From Deinococcus aquaticus (GTDB lineage Bacteria > Deinococcota > Deinococci > Deinococcales > Deinococcaceae): a DNA stretch of 64,000 bases. Shown here piece by piece: positions 1-14,463 of the stretch. Position numbers and translations under genes: made by a program. The stretch covers positions 1,609,501 through 1,673,500 of the forward strand of contig NZ_CP115165.1 in NCBI RefSeq assembly GCF_028622095.1, read 5' to 3'. Each line of letters starts with the position of its first letter. Position 1 is the stretch's first letter. Under the pieces are notes generated by a model. That model had not been told where the DNA came from. It saw only the letters and a list, made by a program, of their open reading frames with translations, and made no database searches.

Positions 1-374
1 CCGACCCGGAAATTCTGCGCCGCGTCCTGGCGAACCTGATCAGCAACGCCCTGAAGCACACGACCACGGGCGGCGTGATCGCCATCCTGGCCAAAAGCAT
101 TCCCGAGGGCGTGCAGGTCATGGTCCGCGACGACGGCGAGGGCATTCCCGCCGACGACATTCCCAACCTGTTCGCCGCGTTCGAGCAGTCCCGCCTGACG
201 CTGCACGGCCGCTTCGATACCGGCATGGGACTGGCCTTCTGCAAACTGGCGGTCGAGGAGCACGGCGGCACCATTCACGTGGAGTCCGAGCGCGGCAAGG
301 GCGCGTCGTTCATCTTCACGGTGCCGTCCGCGCAGGACAACGACGACGACGACGATTTCGTGGAACTGGTGTAA
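1..374 (+). CDS. Sensor histidine kinase, C-terminal ATPase part (5' truncated by window)
   Basis: The open frame enters from the left edge (first full codon at base 3) and ends at 374, so only the C-terminal ~123 residues are present. They form a HATPase_c domain: an N box (N-L-I-S-N-A-L-K-H) at the start, a G1 box (D-D-G-E-G-I-P), an F box region (F-E-Q-S) and a G2 box (G-M-G-L-A-F-C-K). The protein ends in a short Asp-rich tail. The domain binds ATP and phosphorylates the conserved His of the upstream DHp domain, which lies outside the window. An internal GTG at 75 would not give a functional protein. The input signal and response regulator cannot be seen. Confidence 0.9.
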   Translation, partial: DPEILRRVLANLISNALKHTTTGGVIAILAKSIPEGVQVMVRDDGEGIPADDIPNLFAAFEQSRLTLHGRFDTGMGLAFCKLAVEEHGGTIHVESERGKGASFIFTVPSAQDNDDDDDFVELV

Positions 375-429
375 CCCGCCAGACGTACGGGCGGGAGCGG
401 CGGCCCACACGAGCGTTCGCCTGTTCCGT

Positions 430-460
430 GGGCACCCTGGGAGGACCGGGGTGCCCGTTT
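430..460 (+). terminator. Hairpin terminator after histidine kinase
   Basis: GGGCACCC (430-437) pairs with GGGTGCCC (449-456) across a short loop and is followed by GTTT. A smaller stem (CCCGCC/GGGCGGG) lies at about 376-394. Position just after the kinase stop supports a transcription stop. Confidence 0.6.
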
Positions 461-618
461 CATACGGACTCCGGGCGAATGGTTTGCAAAGCCGTTCGCT
501 CCGGGCGGACTCGTAGAGCTGCGCCACAGAGCGAGGGGGAGACAAGCGGACTGAAGGGCGTGGAGTTGGCAGCCCGGCGCCCCTGCGGGTTGCTAACGAA
601 ACAGACGGAGTCCGGATG
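461..618 (-). repeat. Dispersed ~135 bp repeat, copy A (inverted orientation, longest copy)
   Basis: Reverse complement of the other copies in this window (9297, 31166, 40532, 62791, and short 58628). It has the shared blocks GTTGCCAACTCCACG-like, TTCCGTCTGTTTCGTT-like and CGGAGTCCGTAT-like ends. Inside, it carries about 23 extra bases relative to the ~135 bp copies. The ends form imperfect terminal inverted repeats (ATACGGAC / GTCCGTAT). It resembles the small non-coding repeats known from Deinococcus genomes. No reading frame of interest is inside. Confidence 0.85.
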
Positions 619-752
619 AGGGGCTGGGGAGTGACTGTCTGGATGGGCGGCGCCGATGGGGTGCGAGCGCGTGTGAAACGTGCTAAAACTGGGGTGTTCC
701 ACAGTTCAGAGTCTGAGAAGTCCGTAGCGCCTCTCTTTTTTTCCAGCCATTC
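619..752. other. Gene-free leader before nuoA, presumed nuo promoter region
   Basis: About 130 bases between repeat copy A and the nuoA open frame. This must hold the promoter of the nuo operon unless transcription enters through the repeat. No convincing -35/-10 pair was identified. A T-rich run (CTCTTTTTTTCC at about 732-744) precedes the nuoA frame. Confidence 0.4.
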
Positions 753-1175
753 GTGCCGTTTTTCACGAGCAGGGGTATCGGATCAGGAAGAGCGGCCGCA
801 GAAAGGGGAATCCTTATCGAATACGCCAACTTCGTCATCATGCTCCTCGTCGCGCTCGGCATCGGCATCGTCGCCGTCATCGCCAGCGCCCTCCTCGGCC
901 CCAAGAAGGGCAGCCGCGCCAAACTCATGGCCTACGAAAGCGGCAACGACCCCGAACACGGCGGCGTCGGCACCGGCCAGCGGTTCCCGGTGCACTTCTA
1001 CCTCGTCGCCATGCTGTTCATCATCTTCGACATCGAAACCGCCTTCTTCTACCCGCTGGCCGTCGCCTACCAGAAACTCATCCCGTTTGCCTTCTTCGAG
1101 GCCATCACCTTCGTCGTGCTGCTGCTCGTCGGGTATGTCTACGTGCTGAAAAAGAAGGTGCTGGAATGGGCATGA
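753..1175 (+). CDS. nuoA: NADH-quinone oxidoreductase subunit A
   Basis: Membrane subunit of complex I, which couples NADH oxidation and quinone reduction to proton pumping. Three hydrophobic helices are visible. The conserved loop Y-E-S-G-N-D-P between helices 1 and 2, and [13 protein letters not shown] in helix 2, identify NuoA. The start is uncertain. The only upstream ATG/GTG/TTG in frame is GTG 753, which has no ribosome site and adds a non-hydrophobic 21-residue tail. A strong Shine-Dalgarno (GAAAGGGG, 801-808) sits 7 bases before an in-frame ATC at 816, giving M-E-Y-A-N-F-V, which fits the usual NuoA N terminus. ATG 840 would cut into helix 1. First gene of the complete nuoA-N operon. 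Confidence 0.93.
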   Translation: MPFFTSRGIGSGRAAAERGILIEYANFVIMLLVALGIGIVAVIASALLGPKKGSRAKLMAYESGNDPEHGGVGTGQRFPVHFYLVAMLFIIFDIETAFFYPLAVAYQKLIPFAFFEAITFVVLLLVGYVYVLKKKVLEWA

Positions 1176-1272
1176 CGCATGCAGAAAGCAGAAGGCAGAT
1201 GGCAGATGGCAGATGGCCCGCAGTCTTCAGGCCATCAGCCATCTGCCATTGGCCCCAACCGGAGGTCGCCCC
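1176..1272. repeat. Imperfect hairpin spacer between nuoA and nuoB
   Basis: Direct GGCAGAT-type heptads (about 1193-1220) are followed by their complement (GCCATCAGCCATCTGCC, about 1231-1247), so the spacer can fold into a long imperfect stem. Comparable spacers occur at 5824-5926 and 10018-10156 in the same operon. The nuoB ribosome site (GGAGG, 1261) lies at its right edge. Confidence 0.6.
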
Positions 1273-1809
1273 ATGCCGCTGAAGGAACTGTTCGAGAAGG
1301 ATTGGCAGGAACTGGAATCCGAGGGTGTGCTGTTCTCCAGCCTGGAGAAACTGGTCGCGTGGGGCCGCAGCAACAGCCTGTGGCCCGCCACGTTCGGCCT
1401 AGCGTGCTGCGCCATCGAGATGATGAGCAGCACCGACGGCCGCAACGACCTCGCCCGCTTCGGCAGCGAGGTGTTCCGCGCCTCTCCCCGGCAGGCGGAC
1501 GTGATGATCGTCGCCGGCCGCCTGAGCAAGAAGATGGCGCCCGTCATGCGCCGCGTGTACGACCAGATGCCCGACCCCAAATGGGTGATCAGCATGGGCG
1601 CCTGCGCCAGTTCGGGGGGCATGTTCAACAACTACGCCATCGTGCAGAACGTGGACAGCGTGGTGCCCGTGGACATCTTCGTGCCCGGCTGCCCCCCGCG
1701 CCCCGAAGCGCTGATCTACGCCGTCATGCAACTCCAGAAGAAGGTGCGCGGCGAGGCCTTCGATCAGCTGGGCCACCAGCTGCCCATGGTGGACGCATGG
1801 ACCCGCTGA
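1273..1809 (+). CDS. nuoB: NADH-quinone oxidoreductase subunit B
   Basis: 178-residue peripheral-arm subunit of complex I that holds the terminal iron-sulfur cluster N2, the electron donor to quinone. Ligand cysteines are visible in A-C-C-A-I-E-M-M, in [10 protein letters not shown] and in P-G-C-P-P-R-P-E, matching the family. ATG 1273 was chosen because GGAGG at 1261-1265 is well spaced and the encoded M-P-L-K-E-L-F is a typical NuoB beginning; a longer frame from 1213 runs through the repeat spacer. The stop overlaps the nuoC start by 13 bases, so the two are probably coupled. Confidence 0.97.
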   Translation: MPLKELFEKDWQELESEGVLFSSLEKLVAWGRSNSLWPATFGLACCAIEMMSSTDGRNDLARFGSEVFRASPRQADVMIVAGRLSKKMAPVMRRVYDQMPDPKWVISMGACASSGGMFNNYAIVQNVDSVVPVDIFVPGCPPRPEALIYAVMQLQKKVRGEAFDQLGHQLPMVDAWTR

Positions 1810-2507
1810 AACCCACGGACAGCAAACCCATGGGCCGCGAGGGCGTCGCGCAGTCCAGCACCAGCCAGCCGGTCGCCGCCGTCACGCCCGCCACCGTTGC
1901 CGCCCCGGCCGCGCCCAGCCGCGACGTGAGCCCCCTGATCCGCGAACTGGGCCTCACGGAAGACGACGCCGCCGAACCCACCGCGCTGGTCACCCCGGAC
2001 GACCTGCTGCGCGTGGCCCACGCCCTCAAGGAACGCGGCTTCATGCTGATGGATACCGTCGGCCTGGACTACAGCACCTACACGCAGCCCCGCCCCAAGC
2101 GCTTCGCGGTGCTGCACAACATCTACCACCCCCGCGACCACCGGAGGGTGTTCCTGCGCGTCTGGCTGGACGACGGCGAGCCCCTGGCTAGCCTGTACCC
2201 CGTCTGGAAGGCCGCGAACTACCTGGAACGCGAGGTGTACGACCTGATGGGCGTGCCCTTCACCGGCCACCCCGACCTGCGCAAGGTCCTCACGCCCGAC
2301 GACCTCGAGGGGCACCCGCTGCGCAAGGACTTTCCGCTGGGCGAGACGCCCACCCTGTTCCGCGACGGCCGGTTCCTGGACCCCGCCGCCTTCCGCGCCG
2401 GCCTGACCGGCCAGAGCAGCGGCCTGACCGGCTACCGCGGCGAACTGAGGCGCGGACAGGGCGACGACCGCACCCCGCCCGTCATGCCCGCTGGAGGCCC
2501 CAAGTGA
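1797..2507 (+). CDS. nuoC: NADH-quinone oxidoreductase subunit C
   Basis: 236-residue 30 kDa subunit of the complex I peripheral arm, which helps form the quinone-binding junction with NuoB and NuoD. The family signature is visible as [17 protein letters not shown] followed by [13 protein letters not shown] and [10 protein letters not shown]. The first ~45 residues are Pro/Ala/Thr-rich and probably disordered. ATG 1797 lies inside the end of nuoB (13-base overlap). The long upstream extension of this frame is the shadow of nuoB. The stop TGA overlaps the nuoD GTG start (GTGA). Confidence 0.96.
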   Translation: MDPLKPTDSKPMGREGVAQSSTSQPVAAVTPATVAAPAAPSRDVSPLIRELGLTEDDAAEPTALVTPDDLLRVAHALKERGFMLMDTVGLDYSTYTQPRPKRFAVLHNIYHPRDHRRVFLRVWLDDGEPLASLYPVWKAANYLEREVYDLMGVPFTGHPDLRKVLTPDDLEGHPLRKDFPLGETPTLFRDGRFLDPAAFRAGLTGQSSGLTGYRGELRRGQGDDRTPPVMPAGGPK

Positions 2508-3847
2508 CCACCACCGATAAGCCCGGCACCGACAAGCCCGGCACCGGTCAGCCCAGCCGCCCCGCCCCCACGCACGGCGCGCAGGCCCCCGGCGGGACGC
2601 TGGCGCCCGAGCAGATGCAACCCGACCATCAGGAAAGCACCAGCGCCGAACGCCTGGACGGACAGACTCAGGGGCAGATGCACACGCAGATCATGAGCCT
2701 GAACGTCGGCCCGCAGCACCCCAGCACGCACGGTGTGCTGCGGCTCGTGGTGGACATGGACGGCGAGGACGTCGTGAAGGTCACGCCGCACATGGGGTAC
2801 CTGCACACCGGCTTCGAGAAGACCTTCGAGAACCGCACGTACCAGCAGGGCGTCACGTACGCCCCCCGCACCGATTACCTGCACTGCTTCGGGCATGAAC
2901 TCGCGTACGTCCTGAGCGTCGAGAAACTCCTTCAGGCCGACGTGCCCGAGCGCGCCACCACCGTTCGCGTCATCCTGCACGAACTCGGGCGCATGCACAG
3001 CCACCTCGTGTTCGTCGGCACAGGCCTGCTGGACCTCGGGGCCATCACGCCGTTCTTCTACGCCTTCCGCGAGAAAGAAGCCCTGCAGGACCTGTTTGAA
3101 GCGGTGTGCGGGTACCGCATGAACCAGGGGTACTTCCGCGTGGGCGGTCTCAGCCGCGACATCCCTGACGACTGGGCTCCCCGCGTCGAGAAATTCCTGG
3201 ATCAGATGGAACGCGGCGTCACCGAGTACGCCACCCTGTTCGCGCAGAACCCCATCTTCCTCGACCGCGCCAAGGGGGTCGGTGTGATCCCGCCCGAAGT
3301 CGCCCTGGACCTGGGCCTCACCGGCCCGAACCTGCGCGCCAGCGGCGTCCCACTCGATAACCGCAAGGACAACCCCTACTGCGGGTACGAAACCTACGAC
3401 TTCAACGTCATCACTAGCCCCGACGGGGACTCCCTGGCGCGGTTCAACATGCGCCTCCTCGAATTCGGCGAGAGCATCAAGATCGTCCGCCAGGGCCTGA
3501 AACGCCTGAAGCCCGGCCCGGTCAAGGACCCCAACCGCAAGATCAGCCTCCCGCCCCGCCCGGAACTCGAAACGAGCATGGAAGCCGTCATTCACCACTT
3601 CAAACTCGTCACCGAGGGATTCCACCCACCCCTGGGCGAGGTGTACGTGCCGGTCGAAAGTGCGCGCGGCGAGGTCGGGTACTACATCGTGTCCGACGGC
3701 GGCAGCATGCCCTACCGCGTGAAGATCCGGGCGCCCAGCTTCGTGAACCTCCAGGCCCTCGAATACGCCTGCGTCGGCGCGCAGTTCGCGGACCTGATCA
3801 CCATCCTCGCAACCATCGACCCCGTACTGGGCGACGTGGACCGGTAA
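2504..3847 (+). CDS. nuoD: NADH-quinone oxidoreductase subunit D
   Basis: 447-residue 49 kDa subunit that forms the quinone pocket with NuoB. Visible hallmarks are [12 protein letters not shown] near residue 66, H-T-G-F-E-K and the R-x-D-Y-L stretch, G-x-C-G-Y-E-T-Y, and a C-terminal D-P-V-L-G-D-V-D-R ending. The sequence before about residue 62 is Pro/Gly/Thr-rich, not part of the conserved fold, and longer than in most relatives. Start GTG 2504 overlaps the nuoC stop by four bases (GTGA), implying translational coupling. Confidence 0.97.
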   Translation: MTTTDKPGTDKPGTGQPSRPAPTHGAQAPGGTLAPEQMQPDHQESTSAERLDGQTQGQMHTQIMSLNVGPQHPSTHGVLRLVVDMDGEDVVKVTPHMGYLHTGFEKTFENRTYQQGVTYAPRTDYLHCFGHELAYVLSVEKLLQADVPERATTVRVILHELGRMHSHLVFVGTGLLDLGAITPFFYAFREKEALQDLFEAVCGYRMNQGYFRVGGLSRDIPDDWAPRVEKFLDQMERGVTEYATLFAQNPIFLDRAKGVGVIPPEVALDLGLTGPNLRASGVPLDNRKDNPYCGYETYDFNVITSPDGDSLARFNMRLLEFGESIKIVRQGLKRLKPGPVKDPNRKISLPPRPELETSMEAVIHHFKLVTEGFHPPLGEVYVPVESARGEVGYYIVSDGGSMPYRVKIRAPSFVNLQALEYACVGAQFADLITILATIDPVLGDVDR

Positions 3848-3859
3848 GGAGTCCTCACC

Positions 3860-4479
3860 TTGACGTATTTCGAGAATAAACAACCACTGGTGGCGGACAT
3901 CTTCTCCCGTTACCCGGATTCACCGCAGGGCCGCCGCTCGGCGCTGATGCCGCTGCTGCGTGAGGTGCAGGACGCCGAGGGCTTCGTGTCCGAATCTCGC
4001 ATGGCCGAGATCGCCGCGTTGTGCGGCACGACGGCGACCGAGGTGCGCTCGGTCATGAGCTTCTACAGCACGTACCACACGGTTCCGACCGGGCGGTATC
4101 ACCTTCAGGTGTGCAGCACGCTGATGTGCGCGCTGGCCGGGTCAGACGAGCTGTGGGATCACCTGGTCGAGACGCTGGACGTGCAGCCGGGCGAGGTCAG
4201 CGCGGACGGGCGGTTCAGCGTGCAGAAGGTCGAGTGCCTGGGCTCATGCGGCACGGCCCCGATGATGCAGATCAATGATGACGGGTACTACGAGAACGTG
4301 GGGCCGTCGAAGTGCGCGCGGATTCTGGAGTCGCTGAGAAACGACCTGCAACCGCTGCCGGACAACCCGGTGCCGGTCACGGTGGGCGCGGACGGCCGTC
4401 AGGTGCTGGCGGGTGGCGGCGCGGTCGGGTCGAGCGTGACGGGCCTGCACCGCCTGCCCGGGCAGGCCGGAGGTGAAGC

Positions 4480-4483
<4 letters not shown>
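3860..4483 (+). CDS. nuoE: NADH-quinone oxidoreductase subunit E
   Basis: 207-residue 24 kDa subunit with a thioredoxin-like fold carrying the [2Fe-2S] cluster N1a. The four ligands are visible as V-C-S-T-L-M-C (C-x4-C) and V-E-C-L-G-S-C-G (C-x3-C). The start is TTG 3860, supported by TAAGGAG at 3845-3851, eight bases upstream. An ATG is absent nearby. The stop overlaps the nuoF GTG by four bases (GTGA). The C-terminal ~40 residues are Gly/Val-rich beyond the fold. Confidence 0.96.
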
Positions 4484-5823
<1,340 letters not shown>

Positions 5824-5926
5824 TGGGGTGGGTCGAGAGAGGACGGCCGACGGAACAGACGGGTTCTGGTGCGTGCTCCGTCACCCATCACCCATCACCC
5901 ATCACCGCCTGCCGTGAGGTGAGGAA
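5824..5926. repeat. Spacer between nuoF and nuoG with CCCATCA direct repeats
   Basis: Contains three consecutive CACCCAT-type heptads (about 5881-5902). The stretch GACGGAACAGACGG at about 5848 resembles an edge of the dispersed-repeat family. The nuoG ribosome site GTGAGG lies at about 5918. It resembles the spacer at 10018-10156. Confidence 0.5.
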
Positions 5927-8106
<2,180 letters not shown>

Positions 8107-8107
<1 letters not shown>

Positions 8108-9267
8108 TGCCGGACTGGCTCGCCACGCTGCTGATCTCGCTGCTCAAGGCCGTGCTGGTCGTTCTGGGCCTGCTGACCACCTTCGCGTACATGACCCTGA
8201 TCGAACGCCGACTGCTGGGCCGCATGCAACTGCGCCCCGGCCCGAACCGCGTGGGCCCCATGGGCCTACTGCAACCCGCCGCCGACGCCATCAAGAGCAT
8301 CTTCAAGGAAGACCTGACCGTCACGCTGGCCGACAAACTCGTGTACACCCTGGCGCCCATCATCGCGATTGGCATGGCCCTGACCGCCTTCGGTGGGATT
8401 CCCGCCGGACCGGCCCGCAGTCTGTTCGGGGAGAACCCCTGGGTGTACAACCTGGACGCCGGGATTCTGGCGCTGCTGGCACTGACCTCCATGGGTGTGT
8501 ACGGGATCTTCCTGGGCGGCTGGGCGTCCGGCAGCAAGTACCCCATGCTGGGCGCGCTGCGCTCGAGCGCGCAGATGATCAGCTACGAACTCGGCATGGG
8601 CCTGAGCATCCTGGGCCTGCTGATGCTGGTCGGCACCACCTCCTTCCAGGGCATCGTGGGCTGGCAGGCGCAGAACGGCGTGCTGATCCTGTTCCAGGCG
8701 CTGGGCTTCGCGCTGTTCCTGATCTCCTCGTTCGCGGAAACCAACCGCACGCCGTTCGACCTGCCGGAAGCCGAGCAGGAGATCGTCGCCGGGTACCTCA
8801 CGGAATACTCCGCGATCAAGTGGGCGCTGTTCCAGATGGCCGAGTACGTGAACATGATCACCGCGTCCGCCATCATGGCGACCCTGTTCTTCGGCGGCTG
8901 GAAAGGCCCGCAATTCCTGAACGCCGTCATTCCCGGCATGTCCGACTGGCCGATCGTGTGGCTGGTCGCCAAGATCGCGTTCTTCCTGTTCCTGTTCATC
9001 TGGGTGCGCGGCACGCTGCCCAGGTTGCGTTACGACCAGCTGATGCGCTTCGGCTGGAAACTGCTGCTGCCGCTGGCCCTGGCGAACACCGTCGTCACCG
9101 CCGCGTTCCTGGCGTTCCGCGGGTCGGGCGGCCTGTGGTTCCTGGGCGTCCTGAGTTTCGCCGGTCTGCTGGCCCTGCTGATCATGAGCGACCGCGTGCG
9201 CGTCCTGTGGAACCAGCCCACCGTGCGCCGCCCCGAGAGCGAAGCAGTCCGCGCCGGAGGCGACTGA
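8107..9267 (+). CDS. nuoH: NADH-quinone oxidoreductase subunit H
   Basis: 386-residue membrane subunit at the junction between arms and part of the quinone chamber. About eight hydrophobic helices are visible. Family signatures are [18 protein letters not shown] after helix 1, S-Y-E-L-G-M-G, and [19 protein letters not shown] 8107 overlaps the nuoG stop by one base (TGATG). It is followed by about 200 bases containing dispersed repeat copy B, separating it from nuoI. Confidence 0.97.
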
Positions 9268-9296
9268 TGCCCGGCTGCCCACTCCCCACACGCCTC

Positions 9297-9430
9297 ATAC
9301 GGGTTCCGTCTGTTTCGTTGACAACCCGGAACCCCACCGGGTTGCCAACTCCACGCCCGGAACCCGTGTTGCTCCCACTCGCTCCGCTCGGATTGAACGG
9401 CTTTGCAAGCCATTCAATCGGAGTCCGTAT
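9297..9430 (+). repeat. Dispersed ~135 bp repeat, copy B, inside the nuo operon
   Basis: Begins ATACGGGTTCCG and ends CGGAGTCCGTAT, giving imperfect terminal inverted repeats. Contains the family blocks TGTTTCGTTGACAACCCGG, GTTGCCAACTCCACG and a TTGAACGG / CCATTCAA internal stem around TTTGCAAG. It sits between nuoH and nuoI, so it must be transcribed as part of the operon unless it splits it. Confidence 0.9.
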
Positions 9431-9465
9431 CACCCCACTTTCTTCCCCCCATAAAGGAGCCACAC

Positions 9466-10017
9466 ATGGGCGTTCTTGAGATTGCCAAGGGCATGGGTGT
9501 CACGCTGGGGAAACTGTTCCAGAAGCCCGTGACCGTCAGTTACCCCGAACAGCGCGCCACGCTGCAACCCCGCTTCCGGGGACGGCACGTCCTGACCCGC
9601 CACCCCGGGCAGCGCCCCGGCGAACTGGGCCTGGAAAAGTGCATCGGCTGCTCGCTGTGCGCCGCCGCCTGCCCCGCCTACGCCATCTACGTGGAGGCCG
9701 CCGAGAACGACCCGGCCAACCCCGCCGCGCCCGGCGAACGCTACGCGAAGGTGTACGAGATCAACATGCTGCGCTGCATCTTCTGCGGCATGTGCGAGGA
9801 AGCCTGCCCGACCGGCGCGGTCGTCATGGGCAACGAGTTCGAGATGGCCGACTACCGCTACGGCGACTTCGTGTACGCCAAGGAAGACATGCTGGTCGGC
9901 GTGACCGGCAGCCTCCCGCAGCGCCGCGAGGCCGCCCGGAGCGGCAAACCCGTGCGTCTGGGCTTCCAGCTCGAGGGGCAGCCCCGCGCGGAACTGGAAG
10001 GAGTGAAGTACCCGTGA
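9466..10017 (+). CDS. nuoI: NADH-quinone oxidoreductase subunit I
   Basis: 183-residue ferredoxin-like subunit with two 4Fe-4S clusters (N6a, N6b) that pass electrons towards NuoB. Two classic motifs are present: [12 protein letters not shown] near residue 58 and [12 protein letters not shown] near residue 105. Start ATG 9466 was chosen because AAAGGAG (9453-9459) is ideally spaced; the longer open frame from 9403 lies in the repeat. The spacer to nuoJ is 139 bases. Confidence 0.97.
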   Translation: MGVLEIAKGMGVTLGKLFQKPVTVSYPEQRATLQPRFRGRHVLTRHPGQRPGELGLEKCIGCSLCAAACPAYAIYVEAAENDPANPAAPGERYAKVYEINMLRCIFCGMCEEACPTGAVVMGNEFEMADYRYGDFVYAKEDMLVGVTGSLPQRREAARSGKPVRLGFQLEGQPRAELEGVKYP

Positions 10018-10156
10018 CGAGGCCCGTAACGAGGAAAGGATGTGAACAGTTGATGGTTGATGGTCGGTGGCAGGTGACCCGTGACTGTCGTGCGCCCCTG
10101 GTCTGTGCTCCAGCACCCATCACGCATCACCCATCACCATCCCGTAGGGGCCGCCC
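10018..10156. repeat. Imperfect hairpin spacer between nuoI and nuoJ
   Basis: TTGATGGTTGATGG (about 10050-10063) on the left is complementary to CCATCACGCATCACCCATCACC-type heptads on the right (about 10116-10139), allowing a long imperfect stem. Same style as the nuoA/B and nuoF/G spacers. Confidence 0.55.
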
Positions 10157-10792
10157 ATGATGCTGGCGTTCATCCTGCTGGGCGCGCTGGCCATCGTGGG
10201 CGGCGTGATCACCATTGCCGCGCGGAACGCGGTGCACGCGGCGCTGGGGCTGGTGGGGACGCTGCTGTGCGTGGCGGGTCTGTTCGCCACGCTGAACGCG
10301 TCGTTCCTGGCGGCCACGCAGGTGATCGTGTACGCGGGCGCGGTGATGGTGCTGTTTCTGTTCGTGATCATGCTGCTGAACGCCAACCAGCCGGTCACGT
10401 CGCGCGACCCGGTGCCGTACGTGCGGGAACTCGCCGGGATCGGCGGGACGCTGCTGGCGGGGGCGTTCGTGGTGCTGGCCTTCACGTTCGAGGACCCGCG
10501 CCCGCTGGCCGAGAGTGCCGGGGCGCTGCGCGGCGGGACGGCCCTGGTGATGGGCGAGACGCTGCTGACGCGTTTCCTGCTGCCGTTCGAGGCGGTCAGT
10601 GTGCTGCTGCTGGTGGCGATCGTGGGCGCGGTGGCGCTGGTGCAGCGTCCGGCGGCGCAACCGGACGGCGTGCCCGATGAACTGGCCGCCGACGAACTGG
10701 CAGGGCCGCTGGGCGCGGCGCAGCCGGAGCGCGTGGAAGCGCCGCGCGGGGCCGCTCCGGCGCTGATGACGGAAGGGGAGGTGCGTGCCTGA
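10157..10792 (+). CDS. nuoJ: NADH-quinone oxidoreductase subunit J
   Basis: 211-residue membrane subunit of the complex I proton-pumping arm. Five hydrophobic helices are visible, with the conserved helix 3 region [15 protein letters not shown] typical of NuoJ/ND6. The C-terminal ~45 residues are a Pro/Ala/Glu-rich tail. ATG 10157 follows the repeat spacer; GTAGGGGCC is a weak ribosome site. The stop overlaps the nuoK ATG by one base. Confidence 0.96.
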   Translation: MMLAFILLGALAIVGGVITIAARNAVHAALGLVGTLLCVAGLFATLNASFLAATQVIVYAGAVMVLFLFVIMLLNANQPVTSRDPVPYVRELAGIGGTLLAGAFVVLAFTFEDPRPLAESAGALRGGTALVMGETLLTRFLLPFEAVSVLLLVAIVGAVALVQRPAAQPDGVPDELAADELAGPLGAAQPERVEAPRGAAPALMTEGEVRA

Positions 10793-11094
10793 TGGTGCCC
10801 ACGACGTACTACCTGGCGCTGTCCGGGATTCTGTTCGCGCTGGGCATGATCGGCGTGCTGACGCGCCGCACCGCGATCATGGTGTTCCTGAGCGTGGAAC
10901 TCATGCTGAACGCCGCGAACATCGCGTTGGTGGCGTTCGCGCGGTCCTGGGGTGACCCGACCGGTCAGACCGCCGTGTTCATCGTGATGACGCTGGCCGC
11001 CGCCGAGGTGGCGATCGGTCTGGCGATCATCGTCGCCATCTTCCGTAAGCGCGAGACCACCAACGTGGACGACCTCGCGGCGTTGAAAGGCTGA
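10792..11094 (+). CDS. nuoK: NADH-quinone oxidoreductase subunit K
   Basis: 100-residue subunit with three transmembrane helices. The two buried glutamates needed for proton transfer are visible in V-E-L-M-L-N-A-A-N and [10 protein letters not shown]. Length matches the family. Start ATG 10792 overlaps the nuoJ stop (TGATG), and the AAGGGGAGG stretch just upstream serves as ribosome site. Confidence 0.97.
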   Translation: MVPTTYYLALSGILFALGMIGVLTRRTAIMVFLSVELMLNAANIALVAFARSWGDPTGQTAVFIVMTLAAAEVAIGLAIIVAIFRKRETTNVDDLAALKG

Positions 11095-11100
11095 GTGGTC

Positions 11101-13019
<1,919 letters not shown>

Positions 13020-13023
<4 letters not shown>

Positions 13024-14462
13024 CCTTCACCGACTGGCTCCCCACCCTCATGATCTTCCTGCCGCTCCTGGGCAGCCTGCTGCTGCTGGTCACCCCGAAA
13101 AGCTTCCGGGACGAGGTCGCGGGCTTCATCGCCGCCCTGACGCTCGGCGCGGGTCTCGCCATCTGGCGCGGCGGCGGCTCCGAACTGTTCCGCTGGGACT
13201 GGATTCCGCCGCTGGGCATCACGTACTCGGTGCAGCTGGGCGGCGTGAGCCTCGCGCTGGCGCTCGTCACGGCGTTCATGTCCTTCATCGCGATCCTGTA
13301 CGCCGCGCGCCGTATTCCCAACCCCGGCCCGATGCTGTCGCTGATCCTTGCCATGGAGACCGGCCTGATCGGCATCTTCGCCGCGCAGGACCTGATGCTG
13401 TTCTACGTGTTCTTCGAGGACGCCCTGATCCCCGCGCTGCTGATGCTGGCCATCTACGGCAAGTCCGGGCGCATGGCGGCCCTCACGAAATTCGCGGCGT
13501 ACACGCTGTTCGGCAGTCTGCTGATGCTGGTCAGCATCATCGGCGTGCGCTACATCGGCGGCAGCCCCACCTTCGCCATGACCGACCTGAAACAGAACCT
13601 CGTGCAGGGCCCCGCCCAGACGTGGCTGTACCTGGGCTTCCTGGCCGCCATGGCCGTCAAGCTGCCGCTGTGGCCCATGCACGCGTGGCTGCCGGACTTC
13701 CACGAGCAGAACCACGACAGCGGCATTCCCGACGTGATGGGCACCCTGTACAAGGTCGGCGGGTACGGCCTCTTCACCTTCGCCATTCCGCTGTTCCCGG
13801 ATGCCAGTCTGGAACTGCGCCCCGTCCTGATGGGCCTCGCGGCGTTCACGGCGCTGTACGCCGCGTGGATCGCCTTCGGTCAGACCGACTGGAAACGCCT
13901 GCTGGCCTATGCCGGCCTCAGCCACATGGGCTTCGTCGCGCTCGGGGTGTTCTCCCTGAACGAGACGGCCGTGATCGGCGCGATGTACCTGCTGGCCTTC
14001 CAGAACCTGTACACCGGCGCGCTGTTCCTGTCGGTCGGCATGCTTCAGGAACGTATCGGCAGCCTGGAGACCCGTGTGGGCGGCGTCATGACCCAGGCGG
14101 GCGCGCTGGGCGGCCTGACCATGGCCCTGTGGTTCGCCAGTATCGCCGTGCCCGGCATGGCCGGCTTCATCGGGGAGTTCAGCATCCTGCTCGGCGCGTA
14201 CCAGGTGTTCCCCTGGCTGGCGTTCATCGCCGGGATCACCACCATCGCCGCCGCCGCGTACGCCCTGACCGCCTTCCAGACGACCTTCTGGCAGGCCCGG
14301 CCCGCCGGGGGCCTGCGCGTGCCGGACCTGGTGCATACCGAGTGGCTGATCCTGGGCCTGCCGCTGGCCGTGGCCGTGCTGTTCGGCGTGTACTCCGCGC
14401 CCGCCCTGAACCTCATGCAGCCCGCCGTGCGCGCCGTCCTGACCGCCCTGGGAGGCAACTGA
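13020..14462 (+). CDS. nuoM: NADH-quinone oxidoreductase subunit M
   Basis: 480-residue antiporter-like membrane subunit. Signatures include L-M-L-F-Y-V-F-F-E-D-A-L-I-P (the key Glu of helix 5), K-L-P-L-W-P-M-H-A-W-L-P-D-F-H-E-Q, and L-L-A-Y-A-G-L-S-H-M-G-F. The position usually reading A-P-T/A-H-T-E... here reads H-E-Q-N-H-D-S-G-I-P, a somewhat divergent loop. Start ATG 13020 overlaps the nuoL stop. The long N-terminal extension of the open frame is a shadow of nuoL. Confidence 0.96.
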
Positions 14463-14463
14463 C

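Noticed and set aside
616..1149. Plus-strand frame rich in Ser/Pro in front of nuoB
   Set aside because: Overlaps nuoA out of frame; composition is that of a shifted high-GC frame.
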